Shown here: positions 46,210 through 57,738 of the stretch, in pieces
How positions within the stretch are numbered: position 1 is the first letter of the stretch
Layout of the letters: every line of letters begins with the position of its first letter
Origin: Lycium barbarum
Taxonomy: Eukaryota > Streptophyta > Magnoliopsida > Solanales > Solanaceae
DNA: 64,000 nt
Direction of reading: 5' to 3'
NCBI RefSeq assembly: GCF_019175385.1
Contig: NC_083339.1
Location: forward strand, 112,453,601-112,517,600
Position numbers and translations under genes: made by a program
The notes under the pieces: generated by a model
Told to the model about the DNA's origin: nothing
Database searches by the model: none
Seen by the model: only the letters and a program-made list of their open reading frames with translations

Positions 46210-49200
46210 TATTATACCCTATTTTAACTGGAGTCAAAATAGTTTACAACATCCCAGTAATTCCGGGGTTAATTAAAGTTATGGAGTCGCCACCTAATTA
46301 TTTACGGTGAATTAGGACACCTAAAATTCTTTAAAGTTATTTTTAAAGTTGACTCCGTTTTAATGTCTACGAATCCAAAAGATCTGGGTAAGGGTTCAAC
46401 TAATCTAGAGGGAAGGTATTAGGCATCCTCTAAGACCCATTAATAATGATTAACCGACCGGACTTATGTTAATTAATTAAGGCTAAGAATATACAAATAC
46501 AACATTTTAAATGTTTGGGAAAATAGTTTGTAAGTACTAACGAATTTTAAAAAAAGGGAGAATATAAGGCTACTATCTAAATTAGAATAAAGTAGTAATT
46601 TATAGAAAAAGACTTTAGCCATATTAGAAAATATGCTGGATTAATCAATACGTTAATAGGAATTCAATGATCGATTATTAACTTATTTTAACTGCTTAGC
46701 TTATTAAGTAACGAATAAGATCAAGAAGGCAATAAACAAATTAACTTCCTACTATTATGGGAAAAGTTGTCTAAAAATATAACTACCTCTTTTATGAGAA
46801 TTGGGCCTTGTTTGGGAAAATAAAGATGTGAATTAAGCTTAGAAAAGGATTCATCACTATAAGGAATGGTCGTTTATTTCCTTTAAATAGAATTACCATA
46901 AGACTTAAAAAAGTTTTATAAAATAATGTTAAGTTATAATTTAAAGTAGGTGGATAGTTTGAAATCGGATTTAATTCTTGGTCGGGTGACTCAATCCTTT
47001 TTAGACTTGTAAAAGAGTAATTAATAAAAAATTTGAACTGATGAAATAGGCTAGATTATTAAACCATGAAAGCAATTCAAACTCTAACTAACCATTATCA
47101 CTAAACTATCCCACTAATTCTATTAGAATTCATCTAAGCTAAGAAAGACAAAAATAAGATAAATGTTAGGTAGGTAAACAGATACACAAAGATTGAGTAA
47201 CGGAAACACTTGTGTTAAATGGGTTTGGCCCATTCAATATGCTGCCATATATTATGCCATTTGGGCCTCGGCCCAACAACATTTTTCTTTTCCTGCAGGC
47301 TGTGGATTGGGCTGACACAAGAAGAGAGTTTCGTTGGGCTTTAGCCCAACATCGAATGCGGAAAAGGACGAGTCCCCTCGGACTCGTATGCGATGGTCAT
47401 GCATAAAAACAAAAGAAAAGGATTAGTAAAATGAAGATATACAAGACACAGTCTTCAAAATAAGAAAAATATTGGCGGCATCAGCCCAATTCGTATAGAC
47501 AATAACCCAAAAGGAAAAGCCCAACACAGCAAAAACACTTCTATTTCAAAGACACAAATGAAGATATACGAGAAAATAATACCCGATACAGGGCGATATA
47601 CACTGAAATATATAACATTACATTTGTTTGTGTACCCTATGTATAGATTTATTCATAGTAGCTTCACAAGACAACGCAGCCAAGAGGGCAGAAAACAGTA
47701 ATGAACATGGCGTATGACATGTTAAGCATGTATCAAGCTACACATAGATCTTGCTTGATTCCTATTGAGTTCACAACATGTTGATGTCAACAGATAATCA
47801 TCATAGACGTGCATTTCATAATTCTGAGTTAAACCAACCGTGCTTTGTTCTAAAATAAGAGAAAATACAGGACACACACAGGAGAATAATTCGGGGAAAA
47901 ATGGACAGGATGACACTCGTCTTATAAATCTCGAAAATAATTTTAAAGAAGGTTTCAGCAATTTATAAGACCGTAAATGTCAAGCTAATATCTGATTGAT
48001 TCATTCAACACTAATGGCTCAAACCAGAAAAACAGGACAGAGAGTAGGCTGATTACAGAAATGAATTTCGATCGCTTAAGTTAGTTTGTCTTGAAATCGT
48101 CACAGCATATGAATTCTGCCCAAAAAGGTTTAACAGTTCTTAAAATGTTCCAGTTTCTTTTTTAATCCAATAGTACTAACTATAAATTGAAACACCTTTG
48201 CCAAATAAAAGCTCTTAACACAAGGGGGGGGGGGGGGGGGGGGGGGGCAACTAAGCATCCAAGAATGTTTTAAAATCCAAACAGATTCCAAAACATTAGC
48301 TGAAACAACTTGCACATCATTTAACCTCAAACTGTTGAATGGATTATAAAAAAAAAAAAAACACACACACACAGTAGGGTTCAAACAGAAATCAGTGGTT
48401 ACCCACGACCCAAGTTAAATCAACATTAAACAGAACTTTTTGGTTATGCAAACTGACAAAGTTATGCACTAACACATATCAATCTAAGTTTAAACTACCA
48501 TCCTTACACTCATAACAATAAGCTTTTTGGTTTTAAACAAACAGCACCAATTATCACGATGTTACTTATTCTAGCACATAGCATTTAGACTATCATTCAT
48601 GCTCAAAATAGACAGGAATCTGACCTATCATGCTTATGAATCAAATAGTATCCTATGACTAAGGAAGACAGGCCTTTATTATAAACATGCTAATAAATTA
48701 AAGCCAAACACTATCAACATAGTCATCCCGACATAAGCATACAGATACAGCCAGGACTAACATTAATCTATACTAAGGCATGAACACATGAAAGTGTTGA
48801 CTGAAACTAAACCAAGATATGAATGCGCAAGTACTATTGACTATTAAACTGCAATTAACTAAACACAAATATACACGAATCCTATCAAGCTACTAACTAA
48901 GATTAGATCAACTAACAACAGAACACACATGAACGAACTAAACTGATTGAAATGGCAGACATGTGTAAACACATAAACACTTACTAAATTACTAAAAACT
49001 GAAATTAAACTAGTTAAAGAAGGATTGTTTACCTTCTGTTGGTGCAGTGAATTGGGGTGCGAAGTCGCGGATCTATACTTGACTCCAAAGTAACGGCCGA
49101 ATTGATAAGAATGAATAATTTAATACTCCAAAATGAGTGTTTCCAGATATAGTGATAAATACTTTAAGAGGGGTTAAGGCCGCCAAAAGAACTCCTTTTG

Positions 49201-49975
49201 TTGGATCAAAAAGTGAATATTTATAGGATGATTTAGGATTTGCTCGGTTCCAAAATTGGGCGGGATTCGAATTTTGGGTTTTGAAAAATGAATCAAAACG
49301 AGCCGTTGAAATCTGAGCAAATCCTCGCGTGATTTGATTCGGGTATTACCGAAAATGGTTCGACCATTCTTGATTTTTGAAGATCGACGCGTCTTGTAGC
49401 AAAAGAGGGAAAATCTTTCTCTGTCAACGACAGAGCTCAGATGAAGCAGACGTATAGCCAACTTGTTTACGAAAATGGGTAGACAGAGGCTGTTCGCGGC
49501 TAAAGGGCCACTGCGGTTTGCTAAAATGGAGAGGAGAGAGAGAGTAGGGAGAGAGAGGGAGGAGAGAACGATGTGCGGCGTTAGGTTTCTTTAGGTTAGG
49601 GTTGAGAGGATGATGAAAATGTTTTTAATACACTGGCCGGGTCGGGTGAACGAGGCAATGGGCTGGTCGGGAGTTGGGCTGGACGGGTGGAATGGATAAT
49701 GGGCTAGTGGGCTGGGTGGAATTCGAATTTGGCCCTTTTCTTCCTCTAATTAATTTATTTGGACATCTTCATCTTAATAATTTGGACTAGAATTAACCAC
49801 TTTCAAATATATAATACAACTTCTTATTAAAATAAATAACCGTGCAATAAATATTGAAAATATTAATATAGTGCTTTCTTAAGTAAATTTAAAATAACTC
49901 GTCCTAACTATTAACGATCAAGAAGCGTAGATAAAATTAATTGAAGGAAAAGTGGGACAAAACTACATGTCAACA
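46210..49975 (-). mobile_element. Solo LTR E, 3766 bp, related to the LARD LTR
   Basis: Minus-strand start TGTTGACATG at 49975, end AGGGTATAATA at 46210 (TG...TA, the last G/C base mutated). Flanks AGAAC (46205-46209) and AGAAA(AC) (49976 on) are the degraded target duplication inside LINE codons. Shared LARD features: GGAGTCGCCACCTAATTATT and TTTACGGTGAATTAGGACAC at about 46284-46325 (LARD 9690-9735), GGGAAGGTATTAGGCATCCT, and GGTGCAGTGAATTGGGG at 49041 (LARD 13332). About 1 kb shorter than the LARD LTR and clearly diverged. No gene. Confidence 0.85.
48224..48247 (+). repeat. Poly(G) run, 24 bases
   Basis: An uninterrupted 24-base G tract inside solo LTR E. Long G homopolymers are rare in plant DNA and can form quadruplexes; assembly or sequencing error in the exact length is possible. 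Confidence 0.9.
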
Positions 49976-50663
49976 AGAAAACAATACCATTTTGCATCAT
50001 AGCAACCTTGTTGATGCCATGTTTCCCCCACATCCTTTGAATAAATCTATTTAGCACAATAAATGGTGGATGAGCACCAAGGACATAACATACCACAATG
50101 TGCTTCCCATATTCAATTTCACTCGTAATATCTTCCTCCTCAATATAACCAATCAATTGATCGCCAATTGTCTCCGCATTAACATATTCTAATTTGAAGC
50201 CTGCATTGGTAATTTTTGAGATATCAAAATTATACCATACAGATGCAAAGTTTTCAGGTGACTTACCATTGATACTGTATGCTTCACTTCCCTCGTTTTG
50301 CTCTACCACATCTGCCCATGATTGTCTCGCCGGAGTTTTAGTTGCCTCTAACCATTCCCCAATTTGCTCCTTCTTTTGCGCCACTTTGCTCTTAACCGGA
50401 CTGGATTTTCCACCCGGAGTTTGTACCGCCATACTTACACTTGCAATTGATTGTACTTGTGTTCCTCTAACCGGAATCGGTCCTGTTGTTATAATTTCTG
50501 CTAATGCTCTCGTTTTCAATTGGTTACTCACTGGTCCTATGTTACTTATTGGAGTATTACCTCCTCCTACATTTCTGGCACCTTCAATTGGATTTGATCC
50601 TCTCTCTACTCCCTTCTTAGCCATGATTTCCGCCGGATTCGTAGTCGTATTTCTCTTTCCCAT
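49976..50663 (-). pseudogene. LINE ORF1, N-terminal part (DUF4283-like)
   Basis: ATG at 50663 opens MGKRNTTTNPAEIMAKKG. A Ser/Thr/Pro-rich N-terminus follows, then TPARQSWADVVEQNEG, the usual lead-in of plant LINE ORF1, and the DUF4283 core: VWYNFDISKITNAGFKLEYV ... HIVVCYVLGAHPPFIVLNRF and MWGKHGINKVAMMQNGIV. At that point LTR E begins, so the last residues of the open frame (to 49911) are LTR-derived. About 228 codons before the break contain no stop. This is an RNA-binding protein of an L1-type retrotransposon, and not a host gene. Confidence 0.85.
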
Positions 50664-50761
50664 GGATTGGCATACGTTAGTTAACGTGCGTGGAGAGAAA
50701 CCGTCGTAACCATCCTGTGTTACTTTCTCTCTGTCTCTCTCTCTTTGGTATATTTCTAGAA

Positions 50762-51855
50762 CTTTTTTTTGCGTGGATTGCCCTTCTTTTGAGGTGGTCT
50801 TTAAATTTTGCCCCTCATTTTTGTGGTTTTTAAATTTTGCCCCCCATATTGCTGGTCTTTAATTTTTGCCCTTCGCGTTGCAACCCTGAACTTCGCGCAG
50901 AAATTATGAGGTTCTAGGTTCGAACCCACGCTCAAGCATAAATTAAAAAAAAAAATCGCAAGGCAAGGTTTGGGTCGCGTGTATGCCGGACCCGACATAC
51001 ACTTGTTAAGGAATAACCAAAGTTATGCCGGACCCGACATGCTCATGCCTTACGGGCAGACTTGGCATAAGTATGCCAGGTCAGATATAACTTTGGTTAT
51101 TCCTTGACAAGTGTATGTTGGGTCCGGCATACTTATGGGCAGACTTTTAGTTAAGCCTTAACTAAAACTTTTTTCCTAGTTATGCCTTATGGGGCAGACT
51201 TTTAGTTAAGGCATAACTAAAAGTATGCCCCATAAAGCATAACTTTTCCTTAAGATAGAGACTTTGCCTTATAAGGCAAACTTTTAGTTAATGCTTAAAG
51301 AAAAGTTCCGCCTTATGGGGCATACTTTTAGTTATGCCTTACAGGGCAGACTTTTAGTTAAGGCATAACTAAAAGTATGCCCCTAAGGCGTAACTTTTCC
51401 TTAAGGCATAAACTTTGTCTTATAAGGCGGAACTTATAGTTATGCCGGATCCGGCATAACTTTAGTTATTCCGGGTCCGGCATAACTTTAGTTATTCCTT
51501 AGGGAAAAGTTCCGCCTTATGGGGCATACTTTTAGTTATGTCTTATGGGGCACACTTTTAGTTAAAGCATAACTAAAAGTTTACCTTGAAAAGAAAAAAT
51601 AAATTATATATATATGCCTCAAGGCAAAGTCTGCCAATGGGGGCAGACTTTTGGTTAAACATAATTAAAATTTTGTCGGTGGGGGCATAACGAAATTTAA
51701 ACTCTGCCTTACGAATTTTTTTAAATTTTTGACTGAGTGGAGGTTCGAACCTAGAACCCATGGGTTTTAGCCGAAGGGCAAAATTTAAAGATTACAAATA
51801 TGAGGGGAAAAATTTAAAGACCAACCTAAAAGAAGGGCAATTCTGGTAATTGCCC
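50762..51855. mobile_element. Fold-back Mutator-like element with 9-bp TSD
   Basis: Perfect 9-mer TTTCTAGAA flanks both sides (50753-50761 and 51856-51864). Inverted arms of about 190 bp: left TTGCCCTTCTTTTGAGGT and GGTCTTTAAATTTTGCCCC; the complement of the right reads TTGCCCTTCTTTTAGGTT and GGTCTTTAAATTTTTCCCC. The outermost ~15 bp of the left end have decayed. The interior is built of inverted modules TTTTAGTTAAGGCATAACTA and TATGCCCCATAAGGC. Both arms hold a GGTTCGAACC(C) box. No coding capacity. It inserted just upstream of the LINE ORF1 start. Confidence 0.8.
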
Positions 51856-51864
51856 TTTCTAGAA

Positions 51865-53052
51865 TAAATAAAGATTCATGTTATATTTTTAGTATAAATT
51901 TATCATAAATGCGGTATATATGTTATATACATTTATTATATATATGTAGTATATTTTTGTATAAATAATATATTTATTGTATATAAATTTAATACATACA
52001 TATACATGGTATACTTCTGTTATAAATTTATTATACTTGTTATTAATTTTATACATATTCAATATAAATTTTTACCTTCTTTTTGTTTCCAGTTTGTTGA
52101 TTTTTTTCAGATGACCTGCCTCTATGTGTGGGCTATATAAATTATATAGCAACTTTTTTAGAATACAATTATCCTTTTTTTCAGTTGTATTATTAAGTTT
52201 GAGAAACCAGTATTATAAGTTTGAGAAACCAATTCGGAAGATAAATATTTTAGCTAAAAGATAGGAAAGTAAAGCTTGGGGTTACGCATGATTCTCTCCC
52301 ACTGGATTCCTTTATTTAGGAATTAGTTATGGTGTTGTTAATATTAGTTGCCATGGAATGATAATCAATTAATGATGCTACGATTCTTTAAATGTTTCTT
52401 AAATATTGCACATTTGTGTTGTTTTACGAATGCACAATGAAAAGTTGAGTGAAGGAAGCCGAAAATAATTACAACTACATTATCTTGTATAGCGCAAAAA
52501 ATTGTGGAACAACATTTATATTTCTTAAATGAACAACACATAATAATGTCAATGAATTGGAAATTTTGGCTGAAGGAAATTGACCGATCATGAACTGTTT
52601 GGAATGTCTTCACAAATGGAAAGAAACAATTAACTTTCTAGTAAAATATCACAATGAAATGGGGACTTAATCTTCGATTTAGGTCAGCACTTGTGTATGT
52701 AAAAAGAAGTGCATTAAAAAGGAAATAACAAAGATCAAAAGATGTAAATGTAGTAGCTCACAAAGTGTTTTTTGTCTCTGAGATTCCTCTTTGCATCTGC
52801 ATTTTATAAAATACTTATAGGTATCTACTTTTAAAGTGATGTGTCGGCGCTTTATTCTTGTGGTGGAAGTGATTTCTCTATTAAATCTTGAATGCAATAA
52901 TGATGTTTCACGTTCCCCTTACTTCCTATGTGGTCACTTTTGCAATGGTGAATTAGCAATAATTATATGTTGATACAATTTGATGTGATACTACTTGTTA
53001 TATTGTGAGACAAGTGAACCATTAGCCACTTTCAAAAGTTGGATTTAAGCAG
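51865..53052. other. AT-rich intergenic DNA, no gene seen
   Basis: 51890-52080 is a degenerate TATAAATTTATTATA tract; a 20-bp local repeat (AAGTTTGAGAAACCA) lies at 52195-52233. No frame looks coding. Confidence 0.55.
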
Positions 53053-53375
53053 CTCAAATAAAACCATCCAAATAAAACAACTCGTACTAGACAACTTTTA
53101 ACATGACATCTCAAACAAGATAACTCGAAATAGCTCTAATAGGAAAAATTTAACAAAACAATTGTAACAGGTGAATTCCAACGGAACACATCTAGAAAAG
53201 TTGGACCCAATTAGCTTGCATAAGACCATCCAAATAGGACGATTCACACAAGATAACTTTAACATAACACCACAAGAAAAATAACTCTTGTACAATATCA
53301 ACTCTAACGAATAGAACGTCAAAATTTTAACAGGAGTATTTTAATACTAGGACAATTCCAATAGAACACGTCTAG
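53053..53375. repeat. Degenerate ~165-bp direct repeat, two copies
   Basis: AA(A/G)ACCATCCAAATA...AACTTTTAACAT... and GAATTCCAACGGAACACATC recur with a shift of about 165 bp (53057 to 53221; 53170 to 53355). Strongly diverged. Confidence 0.6.
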
Positions 53376-53530
53376 TCTAGTATGTAAGTTTTATGAGCAT
53401 ACCTATGAGCTCAGTTCATAGCGGTGAACGACTTTATGAGCTTGTCTTATATTGACGACTTGAGGTGTCGATTCATCCCATAAATAAATACGTAGCTTTT
53501 TTGTTGTTCCTACAAATCACACAACATATA

Positions 53531-53940
53531 GGGTGTATTTGGTAAGATTGAAAATATTTTCCTTTTTTTTTTTTTTTTAATTTGGCTGCACCAAATATTT
53601 TGTTAGTTTTCTATGAAAAATATTTTTCAGATCAATAAAAACACATCAATACATCTTCAACATTATTCACCCACCCCACCTACCTACCCTAGCTACCCCA
53701 CCCACACCGTCGCTTACACCCTAGACCCTCCCCCGCCCCACCTACCTCACTCCCACCTACCCTTACCCCCACCTCCCATCCCCCCCCCCCCACACACCCC
53801 TACCCCTCTCACCCTCTCCCATATTTTTCACCATCAGAAGTTGCACTTCGAACTTAAAATCGCATTGTGTTTTGCTTCGACTATATACAAATATTCTTAA
53901 AATAACATTTTTCATTTTGCATACCAAACACAATAAAATA
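53531..53940. mobile_element. Candidate MITE with C-rich core
   Basis: Left GGGTGTATTTGGTAAGAT faces on the complement of the right TTATTGTGTTTGGTATGC, the GTGTTTGGTA type of plant MITE end. The core (53660-53820) is a CCACC/CACCC-rich strand-asymmetric tract. The boundaries are uncertain. Confidence 0.4.
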
Positions 53941-54129
53941 AGTAGAACAACCACTTATTTTTTAAATATTTTAGTGGAAAACATTTGCTATCATATCACA
54001 AACCCATAGTAGCCTGCTAGTATCTTTTAACCATTTTAATGTAATGTACATGAGTTTCAGTTTTATCAAAAAAAATTCTCCTTTCACTATTGACTGCTCG
54101 TGCCAACCTCAAAAACTTAAAAAGAAAAA

Positions 54130-54345
54130 AGAAATAGTTACAATGTATTTGGCTAAGATTAAACACTGTCAAATTAACTTATAGATTCTTTTTAGTTTAT
54201 TTACTTGTTTGATAAATACTGAAGATACTTATAAATCAAGTGCTTATAATAAAAAATAACAAGTTGGTCATTCCTAACTTATGATTTTACAGCTTATAAA
54301 TATTTTTTCTTTGACCAAACTTTTTACTTTTTTCCCCTAATATCT
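54130..54345. mobile_element. Candidate small MITE-like repeat
   Basis: ATGTATTTGGCTAAGATTAA at 54143 and, inverted, TTTGACCAAACTTTTTAC at 54310 are weak inverted ends around a TTATAA-rich interior (CTTATAAATCAAGTGCTTAT). No clear TSD. Confidence 0.3.
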
Positions 54346-54722
54346 TTTGTACTCTTCTTAAAATATAACTGTAATTAGTATCTCTCAATTTTATTTCTAT
54401 CTTCCATCGCTATTTATGTAAATATTACTACTTTCAAATTCATAGTTTTTTTTTTCAATTATTTTAATAGAAAAAAATATTTATTAGTAACACTTTTTTA
54501 CCACACACGCTAATTACTAATTATGAGTTTCAGTACTTCTACTCTAACACATAATTACTTATTTAGCTCAGCATCTAAATATATTTTTCTAACACTTTAT
54601 ACTACTTTTAATTATCTAATTCAAGCAAGCTTTATATTGTTCTTTTGTACAAGTGGGCAGTGCCTTCTTTTTCCTCACCCTGTCCACATTCCTTTTAATC
54701 TCTATGTCTAAACTAAGATTTT
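54346..54722. other. AT-rich spacer, no gene seen
   Basis: Low-complexity AT-rich sequence; the small plus-strand frame at 54523-54711 has no supporting feature. Confidence 0.5.
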
Positions 54723-55235
54723 TGTGATGACCCGCCGCGTCATCATGCCACCTAAGTGCCATTTGGAGCTATTTTTGTCATGTGGATGCTTACATGGAAG
54801 AAAAGTCTAGCAAGTGTTGGATGATTCTAGAGCTATGGAATTCATGTGGAGATGCTCTAAATATTTATGGACTTCCTAGAAGATTTCTTACGAAGACCTT
54901 AGAACATTCTAGCCTAGTGGATAATTCTAGAGTAGGAACTTCTTTGTAAATAAGTAGGGACTTATTATTTGCATACTAGACCCTAGGTGAGTAGTATAAA
55001 TAGAGGGGCATCCATTTGTAAAAAACCATCAAGCAAAATCAATTAAGTCTTCTATAATAAAAAGCTTCCTTCTAGAAAATTTCTCTTGTCTTTCTCAATT
55101 ACTATTCCCTTAGCGATATTGAGTGTAGTAAACTAGGCTGACTTGGCATAGCAAGATCGTGAGCAAGTTGTGCAAGAACGTGAGCGAGTTGTCAAGTGTC
55201 GTGCGTGCGCTTAGTTGAAGACTAAGGACGTGACA
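54723..55235 (+). repeat. Element F 5' LTR
   Basis: Starts TGTGATGACCCGCC and ends GGACGTGACA. Contains TATAAATAGAGG at 54996-55007, the likely promoter TATA box. Confidence 0.9.
54996..55007 (+). promoter_or_regulatory. TATA box of element F
   Basis: TATAAATAGAGG about 275 bp into the LTR. The 3' LTR copy at about 60717 reads TATAAATAGAGG as well. Confidence 0.65.
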
Positions 55236-55238
55236 ACG

Positions 55239-55250
55239 TGGTATCAGAGC
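55239..55250 (+). other. Primer-binding site of element F (initiator tRNA-Met)
   Basis: TGGTATCAGAGC, three bases after the LTR end. Confidence 0.94.
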
Positions 55251-55269
55251 GAAGGTTACGACTGAGGGA

Positions 55270-56610
55270 ATGGCAAACGACGTAGAAATCAACGCTGCTA
55301 AAACCCAAGCCAACGTCATCCAGGATGCTGCTGGCAAGAAGGGCCGTAACAAAAAGAGGAATGACGCCAACAAGAGCCAGAAGGTGCCGCCAGAGGTTGT
55401 GCCAAATGAAGGGCTTACATCCCAAGAACCATCTACCACTGAAGCGAGCGAGGATGACGTGGAGATCCTGTCCGAGGACGTCTCGCTCAGTAAAGAGTGG
55501 GTTATGAAGGTTAACGTAGGGATGGACGCCATCGACATATTTGGCCAACGTTTGGGCAAGGTGGAGGGCACTCTTAGCGTTCTTGAGGGGCATACTCTTG
55601 AAGAGATTGAAAGCATCCGAAATTACTTGGAAGGGCACATGCAGGCTGAGATTGAGGTAAAGCAAACCATCACTGCCTTAGAGTGCAGACTCATGGAGGC
55701 GTTAAGTACTATTGATGCCATGAAGGCAAAGATAGTGGCACTCGAAGAGCTTGATGTTAGTGTGATCGAGGCAGCCAACAATGTTGTCGCGACGAGGGAG
55801 GCTAAGATTGAGGCTCCCAAACCACCAGTGTTCAAAGGGGTTCGTGATGCATAAGAGGTGGAGAACTTTCTTTGGCACTTGGAGAATTATTTCAGGCATG
55901 GAAAAGTGAGGGACGATGAGGCCAAGATCAACACCGCTGTGTTGTACCTAACAGAGACTGCCATGTTATGGTGGAGAAGAAAGGTCGCCGATGCTGACAG
56001 AGGTCTATACACAATCAACATGTGGGATCAGTTCAAGCATGAGTTCAAGCGACAGTTTTTCCCAAATAATGTCTTGTATGAGGCAAGGCGCAAACTTAGA
56101 GAGTTGAAGTAGACAGGGAGCATTCGCGACTATGTCAAGGAGTTCACTACCCTTATGCTTCAAATTCCTAACCTCACTAGCGATGACTTGTTATTTCACT
56201 TCATGGACGGGTTACCGAACTGGGCTAAGCAAGAGTTGCAATGCCGACAAGTCAATGATATAGACCAAGCCATAATGGAGGCCGAGTCTTTGATGGATTT
56301 CAAGCATGAAAAACGCGACAAAGGCAAAGGTCATGAGTCAAGGGGTGGCAATGCCAAAGGTGGGGGAGACCGTGGTAAGAACAAGGAGTCTCAACAATAC
56401 TACTCCAGGACTCAAAATGCCAACAAGTTCGATGCCAAAAAGTCAAATGGTCGTCAGGGCTATGCTGAGAAGAAGGCGCAGATCGAGAAAAAAGGATGCT
56501 ACATATGTGGAGGACCACACGGCTTAAGAAATTGCCCCGACTTGAAGAGCCTCAATGCAATGGTTCGTGAACGAAAGAGCAGACGTAGAGTTCAGGCACC
56601 GCACAGTTAG
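55270..56610 (+). pseudogene. Element F gag, two premature stops
   Basis: Starts ATG 55270 (MANDVEINAAKTQANVIQDA). It is one frame of about 446 codons interrupted only by TAA at 55852 and TAG at 56110, both at positions where related elements would be expected to have Gln (CAA, CAG). N-terminal region with coiled-coil-like ALECRLMEALSTIDAMKAKI. Capsid: VENFLWHLENYFRH, AMLWWRRKVAD, FKRQFFPNN, RDYVKEFTTLMLQIP. C-terminal basic linker and knuckle GCYICGGPHGLRNCP, C-x2-C-x4-H-x4-C. It ends TAG at 56608, with pol in another frame. Very little else has decayed. Confidence 0.9.
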
Positions 56611-57417
56611 GTATGATAAGCATATGTGGCGCTGTCAAGGAGCAACCCATCCAAACCCCCGATAATAGAAATCAATACGTGGATCTCACTATAAACAACA
56701 AGCTCGCTCGGGCATTGGTGGACACTGGAGCGACTCACAATTTTGTGACCGAGGCTGCAGCGAAGAGACTAGAGTTGAAGCTCGCTCCAATTAACGCCCT
56801 CGTTAAGACCATGAATGCTAAGCCAGAATATGCTCTTGGTGTAGCTAATGGTGTTGGTGTCAAATTGGGCGATTGGAAAGGTACGACAAATTTTACTGCC
56901 ACTACTATGGATATCTTTGACATTGTTCTGGGACAAAAGTTCTTTAGGCATTGCCACGCGATGATCGACCCCTACCTCAAACGTCTCTTAGTCTTGGAGC
57001 GAGAAGGAGCTTGCATGGTGCCTACAGTGACTATGTTGCATGCAAAGGGGCAAACACAACTTTCAGCTATGCAGCTAATCAAAGGTCTTAAGAAAGGAGA
57101 GCCGACATTCATGGCAACCATTGTAAGTTTGGAAGAATACAAGGGTCCCCAGGACACATTGCCTCTTTGCATAGAGAAGTTGCTCGAGGAGAACAAAGAT
57201 GTCATGCCCGATGAGCTACCTAAGCACTTGCTTCTTAGACGTGAGGTGGATCATAAGATTGAGTTGGAGCCAAGGTCTAAGCCACCCGCATTTGCCCCTT
57301 ATCGCATGGCACCGCCTGAGTTGGAGGAGCTTAGGAAACAACTAAAGGAGTTACTAGATGCCGACCATATTCGCCAATCGAAGGCACCCTTTGGTGCACC
57401 GGTGTTGTTTCAAAAAG

Positions 57418-57504
57418 TTTGGGATGTTGGCCCGACCCCGATGCATCTTGGGTTGACGTATAGTGCGACTTGTCAGATATATTGGGTCATATGGTATTTC
57501 CCCG
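57418..57504. other. Filler segment of unknown origin at left edge of plastid insert
   Basis: TTTGGGATGTTGGCCCGACC to about GTATTTCCCC is neither pol nor recognisable rpoB. TATAGTGCGACTTGTCAGAT looks organellar to me, but I cannot place it. The sequence joins directly to rpoB near 57505. Confidence 0.5.
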
Positions 57505-57729
57505 ATCAGAATTGGACCATAACAGAATTTCGGTCTATACCGGCACCATAATATCAGATTGGGGAGGAAGATCAGAATTAAAAATTGATAGAAAAGCAAG
57601 GATATGGGCTCGTGTAAGTAGGAAACAAAAAATATCTATTCTAGTTCTATCATCAGCTATGGGTTTGAATCTAAGAGAAATTCTAGAGAATGTTTGCTAT
57701 CCTGAATTTTTTTTGTCTTTTCTGAGTGA
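57505..57729 (+). pseudogene. rpoB: Plastid rpoB fragment (nuclear plastid DNA)
   Basis: Plus-strand frame, about 75 codons without a stop: [62 protein letters not shown]. This is an N-terminal segment of the plastid-encoded RNA polymerase beta subunit. It cannot function here, as it is a DNA copy inside a retrotransposon RT. High conservation and the intact frame indicate a fairly recent transfer or strong similarity to the donor. It ends abruptly at SFLSD, where ndhD sequence begins in the opposite orientation. Confidence 0.93.
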
Positions 57730-57738
57730 TTATCCGTC

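Noticed and set aside
50194..50709. 171-codon plus-strand frame
   Set aside because: Antisense shadow of the LINE ORF1, which has clear DUF4283-type features.
50900..50935. tRNA gene suggested by GGTTCGAACC
   Set aside because: No tRNA cloverleaf, A box or anticodon arm upstream; treated as a B-box-like motif only.
53613..53900. Pro-rich plus-strand frame of 95 codons
   Set aside because: Product of the C-rich tract in a MITE-like repeat.
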